NCBI GenBank assembly: GCA_023910675.1 | Contig: JAAVWC010000037.1 | Span: forward strand, 1-36,250 | Direction of reading: 5' to 3' | From: Gemmatimonas sp. | GTDB lineage: Bacteria > Gemmatimonadota > Gemmatimonadetes > Gemmatimonadales > Gemmatimonadaceae | Length of the DNA: 36,250 bases | Shown here: positions 25,088 to 33,930 of the stretch, piece by piece | How positions within the stretch are numbered: the stretch's first letter is position 1 | Layout: every line of letters begins with the position of its first letter | Notes under the pieces: generated by a model | Told to the model about the DNA's origin: nothing | Databases searched by the model: none | The model's input: the letters and a program-made list of their open reading frames with translations, nothing else | Translations under genes and position numbers: made by a program

Positions 25088-27267
25088 GAGTTACCAAGTC
25101 CCTTGAGCCAGGCGGAAAACTGTGCGAGATCATCGCCGGCACGCGGCGCCGACTCGACCGCCGCCTGCTCGCCCGAAGGCGGGAGTGGCTGCGCAGTGGA
25201 AGCCGGGTCCGGGAAGAACCGATCAAACGAGAACTCCCCTCCCTGCTCCGCGACCGGCGCGACCGGTGTCACGGGCGCGGACTGACGCGGTGTCCCGTAC
25301 GCCGGGGTGGCCTCACGACCCGTGTCCGTCGTCCCGAAAAAACGCTCCGACGGCGCCATGGCCTGCGTGTCCATCGGCGTGGCCGAGAATGCGTCGGCAA
25401 GCGCCTGCGCCGCCGTATCGTCTTGCGCCATCGACTGTGACCCGAACAGCGCGGTCAAGGAGTCCTGAGCGGGCACGCCAAGAGGCGTGGCCGAGCGCAT
25501 CGGGGTGGCGGAACGGATGGGTGTGGCCGACCGGATGGGCGTTCCCGCGCGGATAGGCGTCGGGATCGCGGTCGACATTGCGGGCGTCATGGCGGCCGTT
25601 GCCACGGGCGTGGCTGCGCGCGGCGGGGTACGACGCGGCACACGGCGCGCAGCGAGCGTCGCATACCGTTCGCGGGCCGTGAAAACGGTCGTCGGTGCCG
25701 CCTGCTCGAGCTGCTCGCGCAGCTCCTCGAGGCGAGCGGACAGGACCGGATCGTACGGGCGACGCCGTACCAGCTCCTCGTACACCGTCACCGCGCGATC
25801 GACGAAACCCTGCGCGACGAGCAACTCCCCCATGGTTTCGGTGACGAATGCCGGCGCCGCGGGCTCCTCGGGCGCCTCCTCGTCCGCGTTGGCGGGCAGC
25901 ACGTCAACGAAGCTCGTTTCTTCCACGGCCGCCTCGTCGACCACCTCGAACAATACCTGAGGTACCGGCAGCGCGAAGACCGACACATCGTCGACTTCTC
26001 CGACCGCGCGCGCATCCTCTTCGAGTGCATAAAGGATGGCGGTCACGTCTTCGGTAGGCGTGACGCCGGCGGCAATCCACGGCAGTTCTTCACGCGGGTC
26101 GGCGTTGCTGGCGACATCCTCCAATTCATCGACGGAGAGCACCGGCAACGCCACCAGATCAGCATCTTCGCCGAGCACTTCCGGCTCCGGCTCTGGCAGC
26201 GGCGCGATGATCGGATCCTGCGGCTCCCGACCGAACGCTTCGACCGCGTCGGGTGTGACGTCGACGAACACCGGCGTCGGCGAACGCGGCGTCGGAAAAC
26301 GTCCCGTGAATTCGGAGGTATCCGGCCACGCGGCGGCCACCAACCCTTCCTCGAAATCCGCTGCGAGATCCGCGGGCTCGGGCAGCGCGTCGGGCGAAAC
26401 GATCGTGACGGCGACCTCCGCATCGTCGCCAAAGGAGAACGGATCATCAGCCAACGCCTGACCGGAGAGGTCGACCGGTCCGTCGTTGCACTCGACGATC
26501 GGTTCGGCCATCTCGACAAAGGTTGTGGGCGGGGTGTCGAAGTCATCAATGCTGAGATCGATCGGCTCCGGTGCGGCAGCCCCGATACTCGGCATCTGTT
26601 CGTTCGGTGCGGCGATCGCGTCGGCGACCGACTCCGCGACAGGGTTGCGGAGCGTCTCGTTCACCACGTCGAAGTCGACGGCGCGCATCGCGGCGTCCGG
26701 CGTAGGCGCCAAGGGCGCGGCGTCCACCGCGTTGGTCGCGAACGGCGGCGTCGGGATCGCCCGGAGGTCGCGCCGCGCCGGCATGACACCGAGATCCAGA
26801 AACGACACGTCCTCAGCTACGACGGGCGCTGCCGGTGGCGGCGTGGGAACCGCCGCCACCGGACGCACCGGCGTCGCAAGCGCTGCCAGCTGGTGCGCGA
26901 TATCGTCGTTCCGCGGATCGGTCTCAAGTGCGCGTTCGTACCAGCGGCGCGCCAGCTGAGTGTCGCCCCGCTGCTTCGCGATGTGCCCCAAGTGGTGCAA
27001 CGCGATGAGATTCTCCGGGTCGAGTGCGAGCGCTTGCTCGAACACGACACGTCCCTCGTCCAGATCACCGCGCTCGTAGAGCGCCTGACCGAAGACGATG
27101 TACCCGCTCATGTGCCCAGGCTGTTTGGGCAGGTGCTCGCGGCACAGCGCGATCGCCTGCGTCAAGTCCCCGGCCTTCCGGAGCTCGTTGGCCAGCGGCG
27201 CAAAGTAGCGGCGCGGGTTTTCCTCGAACTTGTTCCGGAGCTCTTCGATCCGGGCGGCAGTGCTCAT
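25084..27267 (-). CDS. Large TPR protein with acidic, TP-rich linker (TPR1)
   Basis: The 727-residue product has three or so N-terminal tetratricopeptide repeats (about residues 18-140: YFAPLANELRKAGDLTQAIAL, YIVFGQALYERGDLDEGRVVF, ALHHLGHIAKQRGDTQLARRW). A long low-complexity acidic/Ala/Pro linker follows, a single TPR-like helix pair lies near 476-520 (GELLVAQGFVDRAVTVYEEL), and TP-rich hexapeptide repeats lie at about 568-595. There is no signal peptide or membrane segment, so it is probably cytoplasmic. No enzymatic motif is seen. It is the first gene of the aroQ-acc-ftsK unit and is GTGA-coupled to aroQ. Its overall plan resembles the TPR2 protein at 31002-33851. The function is unknown; a scaffold or adaptor is likely. 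Confidence 0.85.
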   Translation of the reverse strand: MSTAARIEELRNKFEENPRRYFAPLANELRKAGDLTQAIALCREHLPKQPGHMSGYIVFGQALYERGDLDEGRVVFEQALALDPENLIALHHLGHIAKQRGDTQLARRWYERALETDPRNDDIAHQLAALATPVRPVAAVPTPPPAAPVVAEDVSFLDLGVMPARRDLRAIPTPPFATNAVDAAPLAPTPDAAMRAVDFDVVNETLRNPVAESVADAIAAPNEQMPSIGAAAPEPIDLSIDDFDTPPTTFVEMAEPIVECNDGPVDLSGQALADDPFSFGDDAEVAVTIVSPDALPEPADLAADFEEGLVAAAWPDTSEFTGRFPTPRSPTPVFVDVTPDAVEAFGREPQDPIIAPLPEPEPEVLGEDADLVALPVLSVDELEDVASNADPREELPWIAAGVTPTEDVTAILYALEEDARAVGEVDDVSVFALPVPQVLFEVVDEAAVEETSFVDVLPANADEEAPEEPAAPAFVTETMGELLVAQGFVDRAVTVYEELVRRRPYDPVLSARLEELREQLEQAAPTTVFTARERYATLAARRVPRRTPPRAATPVATAAMTPAMSTAIPTPIRAGTPIRSATPIRSATPMRSATPLGVPAQDSLTALFGSQSMAQDDTAAQALADAFSATPMDTQAMAPSERFFGTTDTGREATPAYGTPRQSAPVTPVAPVAEQGGEFSFDRFFPDPASTAQPLPPSGEQAAVESAPRAGDDLAQFSAWLKGLGNS
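25493..25564. repeat. Four imperfect 18-bp tandem units coding a Thr-Pro hexapeptide
   Basis: Consecutive 18-bp units start at 25493, 25511, 25529 and 25547. A degenerate fifth lies just before them at 25475. On the minus strand they encode TPIRAG, TPIRSA, TPIRSA and TPMRSA within TPR1. The bases differ between units more than the peptide does, so the peptide appears selected. Length variation between strains is plausible. Confidence 0.75.
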
Positions 27268-27470
27268 CCGTGCGATGCCCTCAAGGTGGTATCCCGCGCC
27301 GTCGCGCCCGTCACGCCGGTGGCATCCGGCAGGTGTCTAGCAGGCGGGTTAAGCGAAGTGCTGGAATTCTTCGCTTGGAACCCGCGGGAAGTCAATCGTG
27401 CTATGGTGATGCGAAGTCGTGTCGTGTCTTGCCTTTAGACGAAGGCGCTGGCTAGCTTTCCGGACTCTGC

Positions 27471-27513
27471 GGCACACGGCCGTCTCCATCGAGGTCCGTG
27501 TGCCTTTCTGTTT
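27471..27513 (+). promoter_or_regulatory. Leader hairpin with U-rich tail upstream of ppiD
   Basis: GGCACACGG (27471-27479) and CCGTGTGCC (27496-27504) form a perfect 9-bp stem with a 16-base loop, followed by TTTCTGTTT. It lies 30 to 75 bases before the ppiD GTG. It may be an attenuator in the ppiD leader or the terminator of a short RNA made in the 279-base divergent spacer (27268-27546). Also in that spacer is a weak inverted repeat GCGAAG/CTTCGC at 27354-27375; I see no convincing -35/-10 pair. Confidence 0.45.
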
Positions 27514-27546
27514 GCCCGTTTTTCCCGACTGAAGGAGTCACGCCCC

Positions 27547-29379
27547 GTGCTGCAATCGATGCGGAGCGCCGCGAAGTACATCTGGATCATCCTCATCGTG
27601 GCGTTCGTTGGCAGCTTCCTGCTGTACGAAACCTCGGGCTTGGCTGGTCGTGCTCCGGTGACCACCACCACGTCCATCGCCACGGTCAATGGCGAGGAGA
27701 TTCTCCTCACCACGTGGCAAAACGCTGTCACCGCGCTCGAACAGGAGCGCCAGCAGCAGCTCGGCAGCGCCATCACGCTCGATGAGCGCCAGCAGCTCGA
27801 AGAGCGGGCGTTCAACGAACTCGTGACGGATCTGCTGCTACAACAGGAATACAAGCGTCGGGGCATCACTGTTACTGACGACGAAATCCTCCAAGCGGCA
27901 CGCATGGCGCCACCACCGCAGGCCATGCAGTCGCCCGATTTGCAGACGGACGGCAAGTTCGATATGCAGAAGTACATCCGGCTCCTCAGCAGCCCCATGG
28001 CCCGCCAGTCGGGAATGCTGGCCGGTCTCGAGGCATACTACCGCAACGAAATCCCCAAGCAGAAGCTGTTCGATCAGGTTGCGAGCGGTGCGTATATCTC
28101 GGACGAGCGTCTCTGGCAGGCGTATCGCGACCGTCACGACAGTGCCACGGTGAGTTATGTCGTGCTCGGTACCAATACCCTTACCGATACGGCGGTAACC
28201 GTCACAGACGCCGAGATCTCGGCGTTCTTCGAACGGAACAAAAAGCGGTTTGAGAAGCCGGCTCGTGCGGTGATTTCGCTCCTGACCATCCCTCGTGCCG
28301 TCACGGCAGCCGACTCTATGGCGGCCAAGTCGCGCATCGAGGTGCTTCGGGCGGAAATTACCGGCGGTGCGAAGTTCGAGGACGTCGCCAAGCGTGCGTC
28401 GTCGGACTCGGTGTCGGCATTGAACGGCGGTGCACTCGGCAAGGGCCCGAAGGGTCGCTTCACGCCCAAATTCGAAGACGCGGCCTACGCGCTCAAGGTC
28501 GGCGAAGTCTCGCAGCCCGTGCTCACGCCGTTCGGCTGGCACATCATCCGCGTCGACGAAAAGAAGGGCGACACGCTCGATCTCCGTCACATCTTGGTCA
28601 ACATCGCCCAGAGTGATTCGAGTGCAACGCGCACCGACCGCCGAGCCGACTCGCTGGCCGCGAAGGCGGGAAGCCAGGAAGATCCGAAGACCTTCGACGA
28701 GGCCGCCAAGACGCTCGGCTTGACGGCCGCCTCTGCGGCGGTCATTGAAAAAGAGCCGCTCTCGTTCGCCGGCCGCTATGTGCCGAGCGTGAGTGCTTGG
28801 GCCTTCTCCGGGGTTCGCCCGGGAGAAACCAGTGACCTGTTCGACGCGCCGGAAGCCTACTACCTCGCGCGTCTCGACTCTATCGCGAAGGGAGGCCCGC
28901 AGGCGTTGTCGGAGGTGAAAGAAGACATTCGCCGCCGTCTCGCCCGCGACAAGCGCGTTGAGAAGCTCCGGCCGATGGGCGAGCAGCTTGCGCAGGCGGC
29001 CAAGGCAGCCAGCCTCGAAGCGGCCGCCGCGCAGCGCAATCTGCCGGTGGAGAAGTCCACGCCGTTTGCTCGTGTCGACGCGATCCCGGGATTGGGCCAG
29101 TTCACGCCGGCCATCGGCGCAGCGTTCGCGGCGCCCGTCGGTCAGGTTGCAGGCCCGTTCAAGGCCGTTGATGCCATGGTCGTGATGCGCGTCGATACGC
29201 GGACGGAAGCGAACCGCCAGGCCTTCGAAGCGGAAAAGTCCATCCAGCGCCAGCAGTTCCTACAGTCTGCGCGTCAGCAGAAAGTCGACGAATTCCTCAC
29301 CGGCCTGCGCGAAAGCGTCAAGGTCGATGACCGTCGCACGCAGGTGCTCTCGCAGCTCCGCCGCCAATCGGACAGCTGA
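27547..29379 (+). CDS. ppiD: PpiD/SurA-like membrane-anchored peptidyl-prolyl isomerase
   Basis: PpiD-type proteins are inner-membrane-anchored periplasmic chaperones that help outer-membrane and secreted proteins fold. The 610-residue product has one N-terminal transmembrane helix (IWIILIVAFVGSFLLY, about 13-28), a SurA_N-type chaperone region (TVNGEEILLTTWQNAV), and a parvulin domain near 230-345 (SDSVSALNGGALGKGPKG, FGWHIIRVDEKKGD). A second partial parvulin-like segment (LDLRHILVNIAQ) and a PpiD C-terminal helical region follow. GTG 27547 is preferred because GGAG at 27534-27537 is 9 bases before it; ATG 27559 is too far. It is the only protein gene here on the plus strand and ends in a strong terminator. 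Confidence 0.9.
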   Translation: MLQSMRSAAKYIWIILIVAFVGSFLLYETSGLAGRAPVTTTTSIATVNGEEILLTTWQNAVTALEQERQQQLGSAITLDERQQLEERAFNELVTDLLLQQEYKRRGITVTDDEILQAARMAPPPQAMQSPDLQTDGKFDMQKYIRLLSSPMARQSGMLAGLEAYYRNEIPKQKLFDQVASGAYISDERLWQAYRDRHDSATVSYVVLGTNTLTDTAVTVTDAEISAFFERNKKRFEKPARAVISLLTIPRAVTAADSMAAKSRIEVLRAEITGGAKFEDVAKRASSDSVSALNGGALGKGPKGRFTPKFEDAAYALKVGEVSQPVLTPFGWHIIRVDEKKGDTLDLRHILVNIAQSDSSATRTDRRADSLAAKAGSQEDPKTFDEAAKTLGLTAASAAVIEKEPLSFAGRYVPSVSAWAFSGVRPGETSDLFDAPEAYYLARLDSIAKGGPQALSEVKEDIRRRLARDKRVEKLRPMGEQLAQAAKAASLEAAAAQRNLPVEKSTPFARVDAIPGLGQFTPAIGAAFAAPVGQVAGPFKAVDAMVVMRVDTRTEANRQAFEAEKSIQRQQFLQSARQQKVDEFLTGLRESVKVDDRRTQVLSQLRRQSDS

Positions 29380-29398
29380 ACGTCGTCTGATCAGGATA

Positions 29399-29443
29399 AA
29401 CCGAAAGGCCCCCGCGAGTTACTTTCGCGGGGGCCTTTCGGTT
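29399..29443. terminator. Strong bidirectional terminator between ppiD and tatA
   Basis: ACCGAAAGGCCCCCGCGA (29400-29417) pairs perfectly with its complement at 29425-29442 around a 7-base loop, and one more A-T pair extends the stem. It lies 20 bases after the ppiD stop and 14 before the convergent tatA stop. T runs (GGTTCT on the plus side, GGTTTATC on the minus side) suit termination in both directions. Confidence 0.9.
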
Positions 29444-29456
29444 CTGGAGCGATTGG

Positions 29457-29711
29457 TTACTGCAGCAACCGCTTGGGCTCTGGCCGCTCTTCATCGCGAG
29501 CGGCGGTTACCGGTGTCCCCGGGGCGATCTGCTGCTCGGCACGGGGGGCCTCGGTGATCTGCCGCTGCGCATCGCTGAGATTGCGTTTGAACTCATTGAT
29601 GCCCTTGCCGAGCGAGCCGGCGATCTCCGGAATGCGCTTGGCACCGAAGAGGAGAAGCACGATCACCAGAATGATCATGATCTCCATAAACCCGAAATTC
29701 TGTAGACCCAT
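29457..29711 (-). CDS. tatA: Sec-independent translocase protein TatA
   Basis: TatA oligomers form the pathway for folded, twin-arginine proteins. The 84-residue product has a short N-terminal region, one transmembrane helix (FMEIMIILVIVLLLFGAKRIPE) with the conserved Phe-Gly hinge and Lys-x-Ile-Pro-Glu, an amphipathic helix (IAGSLGKGINEFKRNL) and a polar tail, the standard TatA plan. TatB is unlikely given the short length and FGAKRIPE motif. tatB and tatC are not in the window. It is the last gene of the unit before the bidirectional terminator. Confidence 0.95.
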   Translation of the reverse strand: MGLQNFGFMEIMIILVIVLLLFGAKRIPEIAGSLGKGINEFKRNLSDAQRQITEAPRAEQQIAPGTPVTAARDEERPEPKRLLQ

Positions 29712-29722
29712 GGGAAACGCTC

Positions 29723-30001
29723 CTAGAAGAGGGACCGCGCGATGAGATAAGCGATCAATACCCCGAGGAGGCTCAACAGGGAGACATCCAGGGCGACTGG
29801 ACCAACGGCAAACTTCAATATAACCAGGTCCACGGGAAGTGGACCGATCGCCGGGGTAACCCCGGTCGTGAGGAACTCCTTGACGGCGCCGGCCGGAAGA
29901 AACCGGCGGGCCACCTGCGTGAGGAGCCCCCCGCTGACAAAGCCGGAGGCCAAGACGAGCAGATGAAACACCGGACGGTGCTTGGACGGTCCCTTGGCCA
30001 T
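29723..30001 (-). CDS. Small two-helix membrane protein, DUF4321-like
   Basis: The 92-residue product has two hydrophobic segments: about 10-30 (VFHLLVLASGFVSGGLLTQV) and about 68-90 (LDVSLLSLLGVLIAYLIARS). Between them is the P(A)IGPLPVDLVILKFAVGP pattern that I associate with the DUF4321 family of small membrane proteins; the match is by eye only. Its function is unknown. The ATG at 30001 overlaps the polyprenyl synthase stop as TAATG, so it is translationally coupled, and tatA starts 11 bases after it. Confidence 0.7.
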   Translation of the reverse strand: MAKGPSKHRPVFHLLVLASGFVSGGLLTQVARRFLPAGAVKEFLTTGVTPAIGPLPVDLVILKFAVGPVALDVSLLSLLGVLIAYLIARSLF

Positions 30002-31005
30002 TACCAGCGCCGCTCCACCACGTATCCGATCGAATCCATCAACGCATTCTTCGACGGCCCCTCTGGAAGCTCGGAGAGCGCCGCTTCGGCTTCGTGGGAG
30101 TACTGATCGGCACGACGGCGGGCGTAGTCGAGGCCGCCATGGTCGCGTACGATGTTCACGACTTCGGAGATCGCTTCGTCATCCGGCTCGGACGCCGCGA
30201 ACAACGCGTCGACGCGCTTCCTCGAGGAATCGGGCATTTCTCGAAGCGCTGCGATGAGGGGCAGCGTGACCTTGTGCTCCTTGAGGTCGAGCCCGCTTGG
30301 TTTGCCGGTCATCTCCTGCTGCTCGGTGTAATCGAGCAGGTCGTCGGCAACTTGGAAGGCCATGCCGAGCCGCTCACCGAAGCGCGTGAGCGCCGCACGA
30401 TGCGCCGGCGCGCCACACTGGGCGCCCACGTCACAGGCGGCCATGAACAAGGCCGCCGTCTTGGCGCGAATGAGCGTTTCGTAGTCCGACTCGCTGAACG
30501 ACAGGGCGTCGTACTGCGCGAGCTGCCGGATCTCCCCCAGCGTCATTTCGTTCGACGCGAAGGTAATCGCCCGCATGGCCTCCAGATCGCCAATCGTAAC
30601 GAGTTCGCGAAGTGCGCGCAGATACAGGAAGTCGCCCATAATCACGGAGACCTGATGGCTGAACAGCGCATTCAGGGTCGGCATGCCGCGACGAAGTACG
30701 GAATGATCGACGGCGTCGTCGTGAACGAGCGTGGCGAGGTGAATGAGTTCGATGATGGCGGCAAAGGTGATCGCCTTCTTGGGCGATGCCCCCTCGACGC
30801 TCGACGAAAGTAACAGCAGCGTGGGGCGAAAGAGCTTGCCTTTCATCCCCATGAGGTGCTCTTGCACGTTCTGGACGAGCGGCACGTCCGCGGAGACGAT
30901 ACGCCACAACTCCTGTCCCACCGCCGTGAGGTCGGTGAGGACAGGAGCCTGGATGTCCCGCAGTGCCGCGGCCAGCGCGGACGGGGTCCGCGTGGAAAGC
31001 GTCAT
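30001..31005 (-). CDS. Polyprenyl diphosphate synthase (trans-isoprenyl synthase)
   Basis: The enzyme extends a short allylic diphosphate with isopentenyl diphosphate to make the long chain for menaquinone or ubiquinone. The 334-residue protein has GKLFRP (56-61), the first Asp-rich motif LVHDDAVDHS (DDAVD at 96-100) and the second FQVADDLLDYTE. The first motif's spacing, without the two extra residues of short-chain farnesyl synthases, supports a long-chain (HepT/IspB-type) product. Exact chain length is not readable from sequence. The ATG overlaps the TPR2 stop as ATGA and its stop overlaps the DUF4321-like start. Confidence 0.9.
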   Translation of the reverse strand: MTLSTRTPSALAAALRDIQAPVLTDLTAVGQELWRIVSADVPLVQNVQEHLMGMKGKLFRPTLLLLSSSVEGASPKKAITFAAIIELIHLATLVHDDAVDHSVLRRGMPTLNALFSHQVSVIMGDFLYLRALRELVTIGDLEAMRAITFASNEMTLGEIRQLAQYDALSFSESDYETLIRAKTAALFMAACDVGAQCGAPAHRAALTRFGERLGMAFQVADDLLDYTEQQEMTGKPSGLDLKEHKVTLPLIAALREMPDSSRKRVDALFAASEPDDEAISEVVNIVRDHGGLDYARRRADQYSHEAEAALSELPEGPSKNALMDSIGYVVERRW

Positions 31006-33851
31006 CGGGATGCCTGCTCGAGTACCGCCAGACGGGCGGCTACGTCACGGAAGTTGATATCGGTCGCGTACACGCGCTGAAAATAGCTACGGGCCTCGTC
31101 CCTGCGCTGCAGGGCCTCGCACGAATATGCGAGGAGATAGAGGACGCCAACACGCTGGTCGTCATCCAGCCCCGGTTCATGGAGCGCCCGCGTCAGGACC
31201 GTCGCGGCCACTTGGAATCTTCCCTGCTCCACGAAACATTGCCCCAAAGCCTCGTACGCCGGTAGTCTGTGCGCGCGACTTCTCAGAGCCTTCTGGAATT
31301 CGGCGATCGCGTCGTCGAGGAGCCCCATTTCCTTGTATGCCACGCCAAGGTCGTAATGGCTCTCGAAATCGTCCTCTCCGAGTGAACGCGAGACCCCCTC
31401 CTTGAAGTGCCTGAGGAGGGATTCAAAATCCGCCTGCTCGTCGCCGCTGATGGCCGGCTCCCGCATGCGCATGCGGGTATCCACCGGTTTGTCGTCGTCG
31501 CGGAGCCAGTCCGCAAGGTCGACGAAGTTATCGTCCGGACGAGGCGCCGGCGGCGGCGGCGGCGGCGGAGCGGCGGCCCCCAGCGCCGCCCGCGCGCGGT
31601 CGTCGTGCGGGTCGATCTCCAGCACCCGGGCGAAGACGGCCCGCGCGCGACCGTCTTCGGCCATGCGCACCAACGCGTCGGCCAAATCGAGATACGCAAA
31701 TCGCAGCCGCTGCCGATCATTTGCCCGGACCGCCAGCTCCACCCGTTTCTGGTGGTACGGCACACGGTCCGGACTGACATGCACGAGTTCGTCCGCAATA
31801 TCCGAGGCCGCTGCGAACTCCCCGTCGTTGACGAGACCGGTCTGCGCCGTCTCCAGTTCCGCCAACGCCGCGTCCCGTTCGCCGGCCTCGAACAGGGCCT
31901 CCGCGAGCCGGCGACGCAACAACCAATTCTGCGGCAATCGGGCGACCGCGGCCCGCAGCGAGTCACGACGGGACGTCGCGACACTCGTAGCGGCCTCCGC
32001 GACGGCCGCAATCGGAAGGGCCGGAGTGACACTGACGGCACGGCGCGAGGCCATCTCCTCCTCGGCATCGAACACCGAGTCGTCGACTGCGTCCGCCTCG
32101 TCGTCTGCGACAATCCCGACCTCGTCCGCGTCGTCGTCGGCACGGTCGACCGACGCAAGCGTCGCGGGCGACACTATCGCAGCGTCGTCGACGGCCTCCA
32201 CACCCCGGTGTCCGTTGAGAACGGAAGACTCCGCAGCCTCGACGGGCGTTACTTCCGGCAACGCCGACTGGAGATCTGCGCGCGGTATCGCGCCAACCCC
32301 GAGGGCGGGGCTCCCCCCCCCATCGTCCGCCACGTCGACCGCGGCCACCTCGGCGACGCGAGCGGGCGACATGAGTGACGCACGGCTCAATCCCGCATCG
32401 ATGAATTCGTCGTCGAGCAGCAACGGCGGCAGTTCGCCCGGCAGAATGAAATCGTGCGGGTCAATGCGGAACGGTGGGCGATACGGCTCGAGCAGTTCCT
32501 CGACCTCATCGATTTCGACGAGCAAGGCGGCCGACGGGAGCGCAACGGGCGGCAGCACCGTCTCAAGGGGTACCGGCTCGAAATCGTCCAGCTCCACCAT
32601 CTCTTCGACGTCCGTCACATCGGCGACGTCGACGGGCGTCATGGGCACGATCGGCGTCAAGACCATGGGCGTGGGCGTGCCCAACCGTTCCGCTGCCTGC
32701 GCCTGCTCGACCACTTCGTGACCGGCGGCAATCGCGGCATCGAGCTCAGGCACCGATTCCACGTCCAGGCGCTCGAGCACGAGATCATCGGCCACGATAT
32801 TCGCATCGGGCACCACCGTCGGCACGAAGGACGGGGGTTGCGTGTAGATCGCCCGCACGACGGCCGGATCGTTTGTGGAATCGCGGAAGTCCTCGGGCGT
32901 CACTTCGTCGAGCGGCGGCGTCTCCACGTCGCTCAACGGCGGTGCGCCCCAGGTGATTGCTTCCACCTGAAGGTCGGGATCGACATCAACGACCGTCCGC
33001 ACCTCCTCGTCGGGCGTGACGCCATCGAGCAGGGGCGTGAGCGCCTCATCCACGAACGCGCCATTCGCTTCGAGTCCGTCGACCGACGCCGGGGCCACAC
33101 GCTCGATGTCCTCGCCGTTCGGGGCGGTGATCAGCGCGGCCGAAAGAGGCGTGATGATGGCAGTCGTGGGGACCACCTCCATAGGCGGACGTGTTGGCAC
33201 GCGCGTGCTGGCCGCGGGCGTACGACGCGAGTCCTCGGCGTAGTCGACGTCCAGGAACACCAAGTTCTGCGACTTCTGATCGCGGAACGCCGGGCTGTCG
33301 ACTGGCGTAGGCACCCGGTCCGTCCGAAGCGGCGTTTTCCGGCGCGGCAACGCAATCCCGGACCGGGTCGCGAGGTCTTCGACCATGGTCCGGACATCAT
33401 TGAGCTCGGGCATGAGGTCCAGAACTTCGGCCAACGCCCGAATCCCCTCTTCGATGCGGCCATCCTGCTGCATCCGCGAGGCGTACTCGAGGAAATTGCG
33501 GGTCGCATCGCCGCGGAGCCCCTTGCGGGCGGAGATCCGCCCCAGCGTGAAATACACGTTGGCGCGGCCCGGCGCGTTGCGGAGGATCTTGTTGCAGAGG
33601 GCGATGGCGTTGTTGAAGAGGCCGGACGTCGCGTAGTGCTCGACGGCCCGTTCGTAATAGGTAATCGCGTCCGGCACCCGTCCCTGCCGGAGCGCCAGGT
33701 CGCCCACTTTGTTGTACAGGGCGACATCAACATCCTCGCCGACCGACTCGCTCTCCTCGATCGCCTTGACGTACGAGGCGATCGCGCGGTCGATCTGCTT
33801 GAGCTGTTCGAACTCAGCCGCTTTTTTTCGATGCTTCGCGGCGTTGGACAT
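31002..33851 (-). CDS. Giant TPR protein with acidic linker (TPR2)
   Basis: The 949-residue product has N-terminal TPR repeats (about 6-150: FEQLKQIDRAIASYVKAIEE, LYNKVGDLALRQGRVPDAI, NNAIALCNKILRNAP). A very acidic Val/Asp/Thr-rich linker of some 450 residues follows. C-terminal TPR repeats run from about 630 to the end (WLLRRRLAEALFEAGERDAAL, YDLGVAYKEMGLLDDAIAEF, LGQCFVEQGRFQVAATVL). A run of prolines sits near 765. There is no signal peptide or membrane segment. No enzymatic motif is present; a large scaffold or organiser is likely. It is ATGA-coupled to the polyprenyl synthase gene. It shares an overall plan and short motifs with TPR1. Confidence 0.85.
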   Translation of the reverse strand: MSNAAKHRKKAAEFEQLKQIDRAIASYVKAIEESESVGEDVDVALYNKVGDLALRQGRVPDAITYYERAVEHYATSGLFNNAIALCNKILRNAPGRANVYFTLGRISARKGLRGDATRNFLEYASRMQQDGRIEEGIRALAEVLDLMPELNDVRTMVEDLATRSGIALPRRKTPLRTDRVPTPVDSPAFRDQKSQNLVFLDVDYAEDSRRTPAASTRVPTRPPMEVVPTTAIITPLSAALITAPNGEDIERVAPASVDGLEANGAFVDEALTPLLDGVTPDEEVRTVVDVDPDLQVEAITWGAPPLSDVETPPLDEVTPEDFRDSTNDPAVVRAIYTQPPSFVPTVVPDANIVADDLVLERLDVESVPELDAAIAAGHEVVEQAQAAERLGTPTPMVLTPIVPMTPVDVADVTDVEEMVELDDFEPVPLETVLPPVALPSAALLVEIDEVEELLEPYRPPFRIDPHDFILPGELPPLLLDDEFIDAGLSRASLMSPARVAEVAAVDVADDGGGSPALGVGAIPRADLQSALPEVTPVEAAESSVLNGHRGVEAVDDAAIVSPATLASVDRADDDADEVGIVADDEADAVDDSVFDAEEEMASRRAVSVTPALPIAAVAEAATSVATSRRDSLRAAVARLPQNWLLRRRLAEALFEAGERDAALAELETAQTGLVNDGEFAAASDIADELVHVSPDRVPYHQKRVELAVRANDRQRLRFAYLDLADALVRMAEDGRARAVFARVLEIDPHDDRARAALGAAAPPPPPPPAPRPDDNFVDLADWLRDDDKPVDTRMRMREPAISGDEQADFESLLRHFKEGVSRSLGEDDFESHYDLGVAYKEMGLLDDAIAEFQKALRSRAHRLPAYEALGQCFVEQGRFQVAATVLTRALHEPGLDDDQRVGVLYLLAYSCEALQRRDEARSYFQRVYATDINFRDVAARLAVLEQASR
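31548..31568. repeat. Seven CGG triplets coding polyproline in TPR2
   Basis: Seven consecutive CGG units on the plus strand encode a proline run on the minus strand (APPPPPPAP context). Such a homocodon tract may vary by slippage, always in frame. Confidence 0.7.
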
Positions 33852-33930
33852 GAATTCGAGTCGAGCTCCAGAAGGCAGGGAATGGTCGCAGCCGGAACGC
33901 GGCCGCGCGAACGTCTGAGCTATCTACGGC

